A stretch of DNA of 64,000 nt from Mermis nigrescens (GCA_036768485.1 JAVLUZ010000255.1:1-64000), one strand, 5' to 3'. Positions 12,269 to 24,855 are shown, counted from the first letter of the stretch. The notes: generated by a model from the sequence alone, not told the origin. Translations and numbers: made by a program.

Positions 12269-13962
12269 GTAAATTAAAACAAGACATTAATCTTCGTAAA
12301 TCACCAAATTTCTGATTCTGATCTTATTTTTTATGTAAATGAAGTCACGAAAGTAAGTTGTTAAAGCAAAATGTGATTTTGATATGAAGTTAAAAACCTC
12401 CTCTTCGTCACCATGCTTTATCCTCTGCATGGAAGTGTAAGCAGAACTGTCCGATGAGAGACCTCAAAATGACAAAAAGCATCCGATGAAGCGTAGGCAT
12501 TAAAATAAGAACAAATAATTGCGAAAACGCCCCTCCATCTTGAATATACAAAGTACAAGTAAAATGATATATCCTAAAATTTATAGGAAAATGGGGGGGT
12601 GAAAAACAAAATAATAAAATACTCGTATACGCATTTTGTGAAATACGCAGAATTTAATAAAATGACGAGATAATGATATAAAATTCAATAAAATTATATT
12701 GTGGTAATTAAGAATCGATGTGTAGAAGCGCTAATCAACTCGAAGTATCTTTCACGGAGAATTCTAATATAAGTATTAAAAAGTCGACAGTTGCGTGAGC
12801 TTATTAGAAGACTTTTTTATTATGTTTAACTTTGTATACTGATATTGATATTTCTTGCATTTTTCTCTTTCATCCTTTTGCTTTTATATATAAGTTTATT
12901 CATATTTTCCTACTCGTTTTATTCTCGGATCATCTAACAATAAAGAGTCATCATTATAAGTAGAAGGAAAACAAAAAGAAATTAAATGGAAAAAATTAAA
13001 ACATAACAGGCGATACAAATTAGCGAGAATGTCAGAAAGGATTTGGGTAATTCGAGTTTTGTGCATTTAATCACTGACTGTCTGCAATCTAGCGCCGATT
13101 TAGCGTCGTAAATTGTCCGACTGGACATACTACAATGGGCAGCAAAGTGTCCGGGTCATGTTAGTCATTACCATACCGATAAATGTTTGCAAACATTCCA
13201 ATAGGTTATTTTGCGATCTTTGACTGTTTATTATGATCAAAAACAGGAATTTCATCATCCTCAATACGATTTCTTTGAGCATCTGAAGCATTCAAGCTCT
13301 TGGAGTTCTTCCAAATTCAGCGGTTCATCGAATTGGCGGAGCAATTTATCGAAAAGCTGAGTCATCAAAGTTTCAGGAAATTATCTCTGGATTTCCGCTA
13401 CATTCGGCGGCTGTAGGAAAGTTGGATAAGATATTAGGATCGTATCTTCTTTCAGTTAAAAAATTCGCATTGGTATCTTGACATTCAAAAAGCCATATAA
13501 GGCAGTAGTAAGCCACGCGTACTTACTTTTTATAATAATCATAACAAAAAGTAATGTTAAATAATAATCCTAGATAATAACTAAATCCTAATCTCAAACA
13601 AAGGAAGAAAAAGGTGGAAATTTTCAAGACAAATTCAAGACTAGCATGGATAACGTTAGTGGATGACATTAACTCCAAAAATGGACTCTTTTCTTTGAAA
13701 CTCCGTTTGCATGCTTTTCAGAATGAAAAAAGTAGGCACTTAATGTTTCTGGCAAGACAAAATCTTTAAATAAAGCCAATTTCGATTTTTCATCTCAATT
13801 AGAACGCCAGTGTAGCTTTTGAATTGTATTTTTGGCTTAAGAATAAAATTGTTCATCGGAATATACAGAAATTTACAATAAGATTACGATATCTGAAAAA
13901 TACATTTTGAAAACTAAGTTTATTCGGAAAGCATTAGCGTTTAAGCAAGGTAATTTAGACAC

Positions 13963-15300
13963 TTAACGGCACATAAAACGGTTTGCGGAAGATTCACCCC
14001 CAACATTTCGCCCCTGACGTTTCGCTCCCGACATTTCGCCCCCAGGTACTTTTCGCCCCGGAACTTTCGCCCCATTCATTTCGCCACGGATGTTTCGTCC
14101 CCAAAGATTTCGCCCATAGGCTGTTTCGCCGTCAGCATTTATTGCTGTTCGATAAGCAGGAGTTTGCATTAACATGAACAGTGCCTAAATTCGGGAGGGA
14201 CAAATGGCCATTTTTCTTTTTCTCGTTTCTCTCTTTTGCATTATTCTCATATTTGTCTTTCTCTTTTTATTTTTTATTGCGCCCAAAAAAGCCGGACCGT
14301 CAAATAAATTAGTACGTCAAGAACAAAACTGTCACATAAAGAATAAAATGAAAAAACAAATATAAAGCAAGACTATCAAGTAAAAAACGCAAACACAAAC
14401 TGAAATTCAAATCTACGCTATGCCTCTCTAGTCGATCAATTTTCAATTGTCAAACGTCTTCCTTTCCATCATTTTTGAGGACAAAATCTGTGATGTCAAG
14501 GTTTTTCCATCGCTTCACTCCAGATTAATACCTCTATGTGCTTTTTATTCCAAAAAGCGCCCAAAACTTATCAATCTCTATAGATTTGGTGTTAAAAGCT
14601 GTATAATGCACTCAAAATGGACTGAAAATGCTTTAAAAACTGCGGTACAAGTACGAAAAAGCGTTTATACGCTATTTTGACATTTTCGTCGTTTGAATAG
14701 CAACAAAATCGTGAATACTGAAGTTGCTGCTTTGGATTAATAGGATTTACCTCCATACATGGGCAGCAAGAAAATTGTGTGGTCTGATTGCGTGAAATCA
14801 CAAAAAATCGCAAAAAAATGTTACTAAAAATAGTATTCTGAGGGGTCTACAGTAATCTGTGGGTGATTTTCAACTTCTGCGGAGGGTGTCAATGCCGCCC
14901 CCACGTCCACGTGTGTCAACCTCCCATTGCTAGCCCTGACCTTGTGCATCGCAATATTTTCTTTGATATATTATTTTACGTGACAGCCCGGCTTTTGTTC
15001 TGCGCAATAAAAAATGAAAAGAGAGATACAAACACAAGGAAGATGCAGAAAAAAAGGGGAAAAAAGAAAAAACGACCATTTGCAGCTCCCGAATTTGGGC
15101 ACTGCCGATGCCTAATGCAAGATGTTTATTGCATAGCATTAAATGCTGGGGACAAAACATCCAAGGGGCGAAATGTTTGGGGACGAAACATCCGAAGGGC
15201 GAAATGTGTGGGGGCGAGAGTTCCGAGGGCGAAGTGTACCTGAGGGCAAAATGTCGGGGGCAAGATATTGGGGGGATGTCGGAGGCGGAACTTTTGGATG
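13963..15300. mobile_element. Foldback-like element with ~320 bp inverted arms
   Basis: The left arm (about 13983-14310) and right arm (about 14975-15295) are inverted copies. Each outer part is a run of imperfect 12-15 bp units built on TTTCGCCCC / GGGGCGAAA. Each inner part is a matching stretch (CAGTGCC.AAATTCGGGAG..., TTTTTTATTGCGC..AAAAGCCGG). Long TIRs made of tandem repeats are the hallmark of foldback elements. The middle contains a MITE-like insertion (14755-14935). The whole element sits in the intron of gene A1. Its overlapping reading frames are not genes. Confidence 0.72.
14755..14935. mobile_element. MITE-like repeat, second family, copy 1
   Basis: CCATACATGGGCAGCAAGAA at one end and a GTCCACGTGTG end at the other, with internal TACTAAAAATAG and TACAGTAATCTG. 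Similar copies are at 31895-32060 (diverged), 32692-32850 and 49430-49600. The ends resemble those of the CATACSTGGGC family but the interior differs. Confidence 0.6.
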
Positions 15301-15339
15301 CCCATAAAACATAGGTGGGACATTTTAAGATGAACCCGG

Positions 15340-16712
15340 ACACTTCAGGGCACCTTAAAGTGTCCGGCCAACACTTTACGGTGTGACACCGGTTGGTCGC
15401 ACCTTAAAGTGTCCGGCCGAATGCTTTATATCTCAAATTATTCGGTTTCGCCCAAAAGTGAACGGTCTAAATTTGACTAATATGGACACTTCACTCTTAG
15501 TCATTTAATTAATCCTAATTTATTAATTCTATTTAATTAATATTAGCTAGCTTTGATTTATTTTTCATTTATTAAGTTTAAAAATTACAGAATTAATTTT
15601 TATCAATCTATAGTTATAATATTTTAATTAGTTTAAACTTATCAACTTTAATTAATTAATTAGTTTATAATGAATTTTAATTGAAGTTAATTTAATTAAT
15701 TATTGCCCAATTAAGTAAACTCTGAATTAATTAACAAACTCTTAATTAATTAATTACTATTAAATAATCAATAAAATTAGCTAATCTAATAAATCGCTCA
15801 ATTAATTAAAGTCATAACCAATAAGTTAACTAACTCTCAATTAATTACTGTTATTACTTAAGTAAGGATTAATTAAACTCTGAATTCAGTAAATAATCAT
15901 CTTCGCTCTTAATCAAGTAATTAATTGCCTCTAAACTGATAAGAACTATCATTAATTGATACAAATCAACTAGTAAATTACTCTTAATTAAATATATTAA
16001 TTAATTAAATGTTAATTAAACTCGATTAATTAACATTATTTAATTAGTTCAATAGTTTTAACTGATTAATGATCAAAATTCATTAAATAAATAGCTCTTT
16101 ATTAGTTCCTGATTATAAATTGGAAAATTAATTAGTTTTCAATTAAATGCCTCTTAATAAAAAACTCTTAATGACTAATCTTAATTTATTAATTATATTT
16201 TAAATAGTTACACTCTTAATTGACTAATTAAAACTGATTAATTAATTTATTCCTAATTAGTGAATTAATTGAACTCCTAATTGATTAACTAATCTTATCT
16301 AATTAATTAAATAGCCTTGACTGATAAATTATCATAATTAATTTATTAAATCAATAATAATTAATTAACCGCTCTTGATTATTTAGTAAAAATTCACTAA
16401 TTATGTAATTCATTACTCATCAATTAAAGTCTTAATTGATTAATTTACTCTTAATCGATTGAATAAATTCTTAATAATTAATCTAAATTGTTTATATATT
16501 TTAAATAATTGCACCTATAATTAACTGATTAAAACTGGTTGATAAATTAACTTCTAATCAATGAATTGATTTAACTCTTAATTAATTAAACTCTTAATTA
16601 CTCTCGAGTGGCTAATAGTATGGCCCCGATTAGATTCTCACTCTATTCTGTGTCTGAATTTATGCAGGTTATACCCGGACACGTTAACGTGTGACACCGG
16701 CACCAGTCTAGA
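15340..16712. repeat. AT-rich minisatellite-like block flanked by GTGTCCGG repeats
   Basis: About 1.1 kb (15490-16605) consists of degenerate TTAATTAA/CTCTTAATTAA units with almost no G. The left flank (15340-15420) has two copies of CACCTTAAAGTGTCCGGCC plus GGTGTGACACCGG. The right flank (16672-16700) has CCCGGACACGTTAACGTGTG, including a 14-bp perfect palindrome, then ACACCGG. The shared flanks suggest a single inserted unit. It lies in the A1 intron. Confidence 0.7.
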
Positions 16713-17196
16713 TGGCTATGTTCGGAAACCGAAATATGCTAAACCAAAATACTTTTGGAAAAAGTAACTGAAGATCAAAAACATTCAGTTTTGATTGTAA
16801 AAAAATCATCTAATTTTTTGTAAGTGGAATATTTGCCCGCTGCTATCGATTGCAGCGTTTTTCAAATGTTAATTCTAGCTTCACAGGGGTCACCACAACT
16901 CACAAACTGCATTTTAGATTTTAGCCCAGTGCTATAAAATTACAACACTCGGTACTAAAATCGGGGGACTTTCTATGAAAAAATTAACCAATTTTAGCGT
17001 TGATGCTCTAAAATTTTTTATCACAGTTTGCTCCTCTGGATGCAACTTTTCAATGCTATTTGAATAATCAGATATTTGAACGCTGCTCAAAGTAATTTTT
17101 AAATTTCCTAAATTGGCATTATTCTCATTTATAGCTACCGCCTTCTATCGGGTTGAATGGACCAACTTTCAGCTTTTAATATATTTTAGTATAGTA

Positions 17197-17445
17197 ACCA
17201 CACTTGGGCAGGGGTTGGGATATGCACCCCCCGTATAAACCAAAATACCCCCAAATTCACCCCAGAATTCAATTTTTGATATTTTTTTTGTTTTTTTTTC
17301 ACAATTTTTTGATGTCAATGGATAGTGCTCGATGAGAAACGTTGAAAAATGGTGTTTGTTCACCATACCAACATTTTTAAGGCTATTTTTTGACCTTTGA
17401 AAAATATTGCGCCCCTCATAATTTGGGTGCCGCCCACATATGATA
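17197..17445 (+). mobile_element. CATACSTGGGC-type MITE, copy 1
   Basis: About 240 bp from CCACACTTGGGCAGGGG to GTGCCGCCCACATATG. Conserved internal phrases are CAGAATTCAATTTTTGA, GATAGTGCTCGATGAGAAAC and AAGGCTATTTTTTGACC. The ends form a short TIR (CATAY-STGGGC). It lies 150 bp before the A1 exon 2. Confidence 0.75.
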
Positions 17446-17596
17446 GTAATCAAATGTATGTAGCACTCTGCAAATTTTTTTCATCAGGCGAAACTTATAT
17501 AATTACCTACAGACATTATGATACTTCGAATTTTCTCTTAAATTCGTATAATGCGTGTAATTTTGGCAATAAACATAGGATTCGTTATTTCCTCAG

Positions 17597-17988
17597 AGGA
17601 CGTTCTACCCATATTATGTGCTCGATTTCCCGATGATAGTGTTTGCCAAGATATGCTGAACCCTATTCAATCGTCGTCGACCTCTTCCAGCCCGAGCACC
17701 AGCGCAACAACGTCCGCGCCAACGTCAACGCCAACGTCAACATCAACGACGACCACGACGACGACAACGACCACCACCACTTCTACTACCACCACTCCCC
17801 CGATTCTACCAACCACTCCATCAACCCCACCACCGCTCGGTGGCGTGTTCGGTTTGTTAAAGGCGCTGGGCATCTATCCCAAACCGACAACGCCTCCACC
17901 GCCACCACCGCCAAATGTACTGCAAATACTGTTTGGCCCTCCTGCTCCCGGAGCCGGAGCACCACTGATACCTAGCCTACTTGGATAG
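17597..17988 (+). CDS. Secreted CX8C family gene A1, exon 2 (mature protein)
   Basis: The acceptor TTATTTCCTCAG precedes the exon, and joining to exon 1 in phase 1 gives a protein of about 156 residues. The mature part begins QDVLPILCARFPDDSVCQ with a CX8C pair. A Ser/Thr/Pro-rich tract follows, with a long Thr run coded by an ACG/ACC microsatellite (17745-17790), a mucin-like region probably O-glycosylated. The C-terminal module contains LGGVFGLLKALGIYPKPTTP, a proline run, and LQILFGPPAPGAGAPLIPSL before the TAG stop. The same module recurs in A2 and A3. AATAAA lies at 18103-18108. The function is unknown; the architecture is that of a small secreted, rapidly evolving protein. A start at 17551 is inside the intron and should be ignored. 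Confidence 0.78.
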
Positions 17989-18102
17989 GTTTACGGATGA
18001 AGCGATGTCGGCAAATCGATAATTTTTTACCGCAGACTCTTCTGTTAAGATTGTGGTATACGAAATCACCCGCCTTTACAGTTTTAAGTACGAAATTTTG
18101 TT

Positions 18103-18108
18103 AATAAA
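18103..18108 (+). terminator. Polyadenylation signal of A1
   Basis: AATAAA 115 nt after the A1 stop codon. Confidence 0.5.
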
Positions 18109-18590
18109 ATAGCTATATGTATGTTCTAGTGTTGTAAAAGATAAGAAAAAGATAAAAAGATAAAAATTAAATCTCAAATTGTAGCCAAACTGATTAGGCT
18201 TACTGTATACGGATTCCAAGTAAACTTCTGCTCCCCCTACGGCAGTTCTAAAAACAAGATAAAATCGAGTCGTGTAGGTCAACCTTTCCAGAATTAAAAA
18301 CGGAATAGATACATATGCAATCAATAGCCTGTATGCCGACCAACAGCATTTAAAAGTTCTTTAAAACTATAAACCGATAATTAAGCAATGAATCACTCTT
18401 TTTAATAAAAAATTGCCAATGTCTTTTCTAATTTAATTTTTTTAAAGTCGTATGACGTCCACTTCCACCGTACGTGACCTGCGTCAAAAATATGATTTTT
18501 TTCCTGACGAAGAGTTAGTAGAGTAATTTTGACAAATGTTTTAAGTTGTAAAACAAGTTTCCGACAATTCGCGAAGTGAAGAGTTTAAGG

Positions 18591-18656
18591 ATAAAAATAA
18601 GAGCAGTTTTTCTCTAGATTTATTCATTCTAAAATGCGCGGCGAACGGGCCCGAAG
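18591..18656 (+). promoter_or_regulatory. Core promoter and 5' UTR motif of gene A2
   Basis: ATAAAAATAA is followed directly by GAGCAGTTTTTCT (box at 18601-18607), then GGCGAACGGGCCCGAAG at 18640-18656. Order and spacing match A1 and A3, though the CGAACGAA motif is less well kept. Confidence 0.5.
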
Positions 18657-18697
18657 ATACGGATGCATTTAGCTTAAGTTTGCTGATAAAAAGGATT

Positions 18698-18767
18698 ATG
18701 ACTTATATCATTTTACTCAATTTATACATCTTACTATGGTTACAGCAGCTGACTGGAACGCGACCAG
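18698..18767 (+). CDS. Secreted CX8C family gene A2, exon 1 (signal peptide)
   Basis: Encodes MTYIILLNLYILLWLQQLTG followed by TRP, and ends in phase 1 at CCAG|GTAAGA, a consensus donor. The 23 residues are a signal peptide aligned with A1 (ILLNLFALQWLPQL) and A3. The intron to exon 2 is 1.2 kb, the shortest in the family. Confidence 0.75.
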
Positions 18768-19249
18768 GTAAGAATATTTCGACTGACAAAAAACTTCAAA
18801 AATGACTAAATTATCCGGAGTCCTAATTTTTATTCTCAGACTGTCAAGTCGCAAAAGTAGTAGGTAGTTAAACTTTGAGAATTCATCTTGGTACAAAAGT
18901 TTTGAATTTGATGTGTAAAAAATGTTCCGCCCGACCTTATTCGTTCTCTAGCAAAAGCAAGTCGATTTCATTGTTGCTAAATGACGCGTGGCCCCCTACG
19001 TCGGCAGCCAGATGCACATGGGTACTTTTGGGGGTATGCTAAATTGATAGGGATACAAATTTTTGGAAAAGTGTTTAAAATGATCTGAAACTGTAAAATG
19101 GCATACTTTTTATGCTATTTTAGTCTTTGCGCCAGTTGTAAAAATTATTTTGGCTTAGAAAAATTTCTGAAATGACCATCGCTGTGCGTTTACGTACATA
19201 CGTAGTAGCTTTTATATAATTGATTTAGCTTATTTTTGAATGAACTGAC

Positions 19250-19580
19250 GTGGTTTTTTTTGGAAAAAAGTGTATATAAAGAGAAGAAAAACAATAGAAA
19301 AAAGACTAATGAAAATAATAATTAGCCATACAAATTAAATAAAAACAATAATAATAGTTAAAATAAAAGAAAAAGAGAAGGAATAAAAGAAAATAAGAGA
19401 AAAAAGTATAATTTAGAAAGCGTGCTATTAGTTAGGGAACAAAAAGACGCGACAAATATCAGAAATCTATTTAGATAAGTAATACTTTGAGAAATCACAG
19501 GAATTATGAGGCGCAAGATTCTAAATGAAATGAAATGAAGTAAGAGAGGAAAAAACACAGTAGCACAGAAAAAAATCGAA
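19250..19580. repeat. A-rich low-complexity stretch
   Basis: Purine-rich AAAAGAAAATAAGAGAAAA-type sequence inside the A2 intron. No coding signal. Confidence 0.6.
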
Positions 19581-19967
19581 AAATTTTTAACAGGTGAGTT
19601 GCTACAGCTGTGAGCCTCTAATCCCCTGACTGTCGCTGTAAGCTAGAGACGTCAGTCTTGACGGCTAGACTGCCTCCCAGCATCAGGAAAAGAGAAAAAA
19701 CGGAAACATTATGCAATTAAAAGCGGATAAAAGATAGCTAAAATGACAATAATAATACAAATACAATAATAATTTAATTAAAAAACAGCAAATAATGCAT
19801 ATGGACCGAAATCGAAATTCAATAAATTGCGAGTATAAATTGACTATAAAATTATTAAAATATTAAGTTATTGAATTATTAAGCAAAACTGACCGAACCG
19901 ATAAGTACCTACATAAAAGCTCGTGCGTGTAATGCTTGTTACGCTTTAGAATGCTCGATTTTTTCAG

Positions 19968-20260
19968 TAGAGCTTATGCCCACCGTTTGCGATCGATTCC
20001 CCGGTAATATTCTGTGTAAAAGCAAAATATTTCCATCACTAACGCAGTCGCCCCCAACAGCCACCAGCCCGAGCAGTGGCACGACAAAAACGACCGCACC
20101 GTCAGCTCTAGCATCGCTTGGCGGCTTGTTAGGCATGCTGAAGGCTCTGGGCATTTTCCCCCCGCCGACTACGCCTCCACCGCCGAATTTTCTTTCAATG
20201 CTCTTTGGCCCACCGCCTTCCGGAGGCGGTGCTCAGCCATTTCCCAATATGCTCGGATGA
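19968..20260 (+). CDS. Secreted CX8C family gene A2, exon 2 (mature protein)
   Basis: The acceptor CGATTTTTTCAG precedes the exon; with exon 1 it gives about 120 residues, the shortest member. The mature part starts VELMPTVCDRFPGNILCK with the CX8C pair. The Ser/Thr tract is reduced (about 25 residues) and lacks the poly-Thr run of A1. The C-terminal module reads LGGLLGMLKALGIFPPPTTP, then PNFLSMLFGPPPSGGG and a terminal FPNMLG. The stop is TGA. The internal ATG at 19976 is not the start, because the signal peptide is in exon 1. AATAAA at 20636-20641 is the first visible polyadenylation signal. Confidence 0.78.
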
Positions 20261-20269
20261 TAAAGAAGA

Positions 20270-22600
20270 GACGTCGTCGTGATTAAGATGTATTGCGCAA
20301 AGTTTCGATTGGGACCTACGAAATTCCTACGTTATGCGATGATTTTATTCGTTTATTTGGCATATCAATAGCTCTAATTCTGCATATAAAACACGACGAG
20401 CGGTGCTTAAAGTTTGCTATTCAAACTTCACTTCAGCTCTTAGTCGTAGATTAGTGATTAAAAATTAGCGCAAGGCTTTACATTTTTAATGATTCCAAAT
20501 TAGCGCAAAGCTTCAGAATTTTTTCCCTTAATAATAGTGTTTGACCATTTTTACAGCTATAAATTGACTATAAAATCCGTCAAATCAGAGAGCAGGTTTT
20601 TTTGCTAAGATTTAAAGATATGTTTAGCCAATTTTAATAAAATAAAATGCATAGAATATTTTGTTACGCAATATTTTGACAAAAAATCGAAAACTTTCAT
20701 TCCTGTGGCGCATCATGTTAAAAGATAGCCTAAATTTGCATACGTTTCCATCCGCTGTGTATTGTATAGAAAGCTCAAAAATGGCAATAAACTTGCGTCC
20801 TTAGGTGAAATACGACCCTTTTATTCTTTTAACGGATTTTACTCATTCTTGCGGGCTTAGCGTTTTAAATTTTCAGCATGGAGGCGACCATATCAAAAAA
20901 TATTACTGTACGCTATATCTGATTGACTACTTTATTTTATTTAATGTCTAAGGACATTTAAAAAATGCAGAACATGAGATTTTGATTGACTGCTCATTTA
21001 TTTAATTCGGATTAGTATGAAAAATTTTAGTTTGGCTGCCATTTGGATTACTGTATCAAAAAATTGCGTTTTTTTACGCATTACGATATATAATTCATAA
21101 CTGTTTCACGATAAAGATTTTTTAGACATATACATAATCAGAGATTGATGCTCTTTTAAATGTCTTCAGCTAATCTGTTCAGTTCTTCAAATCTTAGCGT
21201 TTTAAGTGCATAATAATTCGTAACGCTGAAAACGGTTCTGAAAATTTCGATATAGTGAGATTTTTGTCGAAAAAATACGATTTTTAATTGAATAAGTTAA
21301 TCTGATAGGAGTTTAGAAAAGGTGATAAATTGGACATCAAATCCATGATTGCTTACACATTAGTATACAAGGACGGATTTATGGGGTCAGTGGCGACCAG
21401 ATATGCACGGGGTGGCTGGGGGTCTAGACGATCTCCGTCCAGAATTGAAAAATGGAAAATTTTCTTAGGTTAATGTTGCAAAATGAAGGCCGGAAAGGGA
21501 CCGAAATCGAAAATTTTCTTAAAAAGCGCTTTGAATTGATCGTAAAGTGTATAATAGCGTACATAATTTTAGGGCTATTTTAGCGCTTATGTATATCAAT
21601 TTTTGAGGTCATTTTGACCAAAAAAAAGCTCAATTGCTCGAACCCTCAGACCAACTGACTCCCCCAGATCGACCACGTTCTGTATCTATCGTGGCGACTG
21701 TCTCCTTCATTGTTTCCAAGATAGTTGGCCAGCTAGTAATGATTTTTGTAATTATAATTTATAATAATGATAACTAATATTGATAATTTGTAATAATTTT
21801 TACTCATCGTTGATCGTGAGATTCTCAAATTTTTCACCTTTATTTATGGCTTGGCGGCCTAGAAGCCATATTTTGCGCCTGGAATAAGTTTTGTTGCAAA
21901 AAAACATTTTCATGACTCTCCTACTCCTAATACAGTGTCCAAAGCATTAAACCCAATCATTGTTTTCTTCCATTTTTGAACCTGAATTTTACAAATTTTT
22001 GACGCTTCGCGTCATACGCTTCACTGGGCTTATACGTACAATTTTGCTTCAAGTGAATAAATAAAGGAAATGAAGCAGTAGTCCAGAACGTCTGTTTGCC
22101 TGAATTTCTCCAATTTTTTGACGCCTCGTACTGGATTTTCGCTAAGGTCAGAGAAGAGATATGTAATCGTTTTTTCACACAATTTCCAAAAATTCTAAAG
22201 ATTTTTGGACAATGTTGCGCCAAAATAATTTTAAATATAAGTAGACAACGTAAAACGATGAAAAGTACATTTCTTTCTTTTGACAGCTTAATCTAACATG
22301 GTTTGTACCTAACTGCGCCCTTTGGGAATCATAAAATCTCCAAAAAGTACCTATTGGATTCTTAGCACGTACATATAAGATGTAGCTTAAAACTTAATCA
22401 TAAAAATCGAAAATTAGATCCTTTCTGAAGCTGTTTTTGCTTGTCAATTTTCTATGTCGCTGAGGTACTCTTAAATACAATTCTTAAACTTTTAATTTTT
22501 TTGCAGTGAAGCTACATAAAAGTTGACATAAAATAAATGATAATTCTCTTTACATAGCTGTAATAATTGATGAAAAAACCGCTGATTTTCATTTTTTGCA
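20270..22600. other. Gene-free spacer between A2 and A3
   Basis: No exon seen. It contains degenerate interspersed repeat (21440-21660) and a hairpin-containing stretch (GACGCTTCGCGTC at 22000-22012, AT-rich flanks, about 21950-22240) related to the GGCGCTTAGCGCC family. Confidence 0.4.
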
Positions 22601-22727
22601 AAACTCGTTTTTGATGACGTCCCACGCAACTCGTGACAAAACTGTATTTTTTGCTAACGGGAACTTGTTTTTGACAAATTAAGTTTTACGTTTTTAACAA
22701 CTTTTTTGGCACTATTAATCCTGAGAA

Positions 22728-22800
22728 TATAAAGACAAAACGCGAGCAGTTTTTTTCTAAGTATTTCCAGCCGAAAATACGCGCGAACGAACAAACGAAG
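22728..22800 (+). promoter_or_regulatory. Core promoter and 5' UTR motif of gene A3
   Basis: TATAAAG at 22728-22734, GCGAGCAGTTTTTTTCT with the box at 22742-22750, then GCGAACGAACAAACGAAG at 22783-22800, 33 nt before the ATG. This is the clearest example of the shared layout. Confidence 0.6.
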
Positions 22801-22832
22801 CCGAAACATTTATTCTTATTTTGCGGATAAAA

Positions 22833-22911
22833 ATGATTTTGACGTATTCTACATTACTAGTAATTAATTTATTTATTTTACAGTGGTTGCCGCGGCTAAT
22901 TGAAAGTCGAG
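22833..22911 (+). CDS. Secreted CX8C family gene A3, exon 1 (signal peptide)
   Basis: Encodes MILTYSTLLVINLFILQWLP followed by RLIESR, and ends in phase 1 at GAG|GTGACA. The 26-residue signal peptide is the closest to A1: both have TYS near the start and LQWLP.LIESR at the end. The intron to exon 2 is 2.5 kb. Confidence 0.75.
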
Positions 22912-23704
22912 GTGACAATAATAAGTATATCCAAAAAATTTCCGACGATCGATAAATTTCCAGAAATATTATTTGTTATTTACTTAGAAAATACCGATTC
23001 GCAAAAGAGTCGATAAATATACGAAATGTAATTTTAACTTCAAAAACTTAACATATGTTTTCGATGAACTTATCGGAACATTCTTTGACTAAAACCTTTC
23101 TCCTGTTATCTTTTGGTACAGGACTGATTTCACAGAATAAGGCGTAAAGTTAAGCAGAAGCAAAAATACTTAATATGATATTAGGAAATGGTGCAAAATT
23201 CGAAAATTACTTTTATTTCGAATGTCAAAGACAGATATTTTTCAAAATTAGAGATTGTCTATATAATTGGTAAAAAATTTAAAAACTACGAGTATATATA
23301 AGTGAAGGTATCCAGCGAAATCGGAAATAATGAAATAAAATAAACGGAGCAGATAGAAAGACAGCGTTAAATAAAGCGAATTTAATATAAGATGAAAGGA
23401 TTAAAAAATAATATTGGTATAATACAATACAGTATACAATAATTAATTTCCATCAGAATAGGATCTTGGCCCAACTTCCTGAGATACGTATTCATGAAGC
23501 TCGAACTCGAACTTTCCTCAATATGTAGAGCGAAAAAAACTTTATCACATTATTCACACGTGCTATGTTAAAAAATCGGTTATAATGCATATACAGCTCG
23601 ATGAAAGCCTGATCATTTGTTGTTTTATTCTCTCAATATTGCCAGGCGCTAGAAGAACTAATTGTACCTACTGTTTGAGCTTGTAGTATTTCTCGCATTT
23701 CTGT

Positions 23705-23835
23705 GCATCATAGGTAGCGTTTTAGCGCATATCTATAGTATACTGGGGGAACCCCAACATATGTCTACCCCCTTACAACTATAACGGGACACACATCTAA
23801 GTAGGAGGTGCGGTTTTTTAAAAGGAAGATAATTA
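23705..23835 (-). mobile_element. Fragment of the H element (terminal part)
   Basis: TAGGTAGCGTTTTAGCGCATATCTATAGTATACT, then CCCCTTACAACTATAACGGGACACA and GGTGCGGTTTTTTAAA. These match in reverse the right end of the H copies near 42300 and 54050. It lies in the A3 intron. Confidence 0.6.
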
Positions 23836-24274
23836 AAAAATTTGGTATAATACAATACAGTCTATAATAGCTTGTAAGCATATTTTAATTCTAAGTTGCT
23901 TCGTGCTGTGGCTGATAGAAAACAAAGTGAAATGCTCTTAGCAAATATATTATTAAGTTATTCGTATTTCATTATTACTAACTTATGGTGTCACTCATTC
24001 CAAGTGTCAAAGTGCAGGTAATAAACACATTAAATTTATTATCCGTTTTCAGCAGCTGTAAACCAGTATTAGGCGCATGCAACTCTGTATAATTTACGAC
24101 TTAAAAGGGCTTTCACCAAATTTAATCTATACAAATTGAGCTGTGAGTGTGCATTGGAAGTCTGATGCAGTTTTGTCACTCAGCAATGGGAGAGTTCATC
24201 ATTAACTGCTTTGGTAAGGCTGCAGGCTTTAAGTTATCCAATGCTTTGTATTCCTTCCTTAGATATAAGTGTTG

Positions 24275-24480
24275 CTTACTTCTGCAGGCCACAAAATATA
24301 TTCCAATTTTTGCGTTGCTTAGAAAAAGTGTGATTTTTAGCATGTATTGCGTCTTTTGTAGGCTTGAATGTCAAAGCTGAGCATATTTTTTGTGACTTCT
24401 GTAGGCAAAAGAAGCTTTTTTAGTCTCCTCCTTTTACATCCTAAATAATCCACAATCCCAAGTATATTCGTCTTTTTTGT
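24275..24480 (-). mobile_element. M repeat, copy 1
   Basis: Diverged reverse copy of the ~190 bp repeat bounded by TAGCAAAGAAAAATGCTCCG and GCGGCCTACAGAAG, with internal AAAAGGAGGGGACTAG and AAGCAAC..AAAAATCG. It lies in the A3 intron. Confidence 0.55.
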
Positions 24481-24855
24481 TCAATCGGAGCATTTTTCTC
24501 TGCTAGTTTTCTTATATTTTCATGTAAGATATATTTTCCTTATTTATTTTCCGTTTTCTATTTTGTCTTCTATATTCTCTTTGCGTTTTTGTCTTTTTTG
24601 AAAATCTGTTATATCGCTAAGATCAATTAGTGCTTCCATAAGCGTGAAGATCCGAGATATTTTTTCAGTTTGGTGTATTTTTTCTACCTTAAAAAATCAA
24701 CTCTAACCTAACCTTTACAGGCTCGATATTGTCTTGGTGTCATTATTAGCACTTGTATAACTGTGTTTCTTCAACATGGGTGGTAAACTATCCTTGTACT
24801 ATTGATACAATAGTAGATACATACCTTCTAAGTTTTATCATTCTGTATATATAAC

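Noticed and set aside
13963..15343. Several open frames of 64-137 residues
   Set aside because: They lie in the inverted arms of the foldback-like element and mirror each other; there is no protein-like conservation.
17643..17975. Second open frame over A1 exon 2 (HDDDNDHHHFYYHH)
   Set aside because: Shadow frame of the ACG/ACC repeat; the Thr/Pro frame is the one conserved in A2 and A3.
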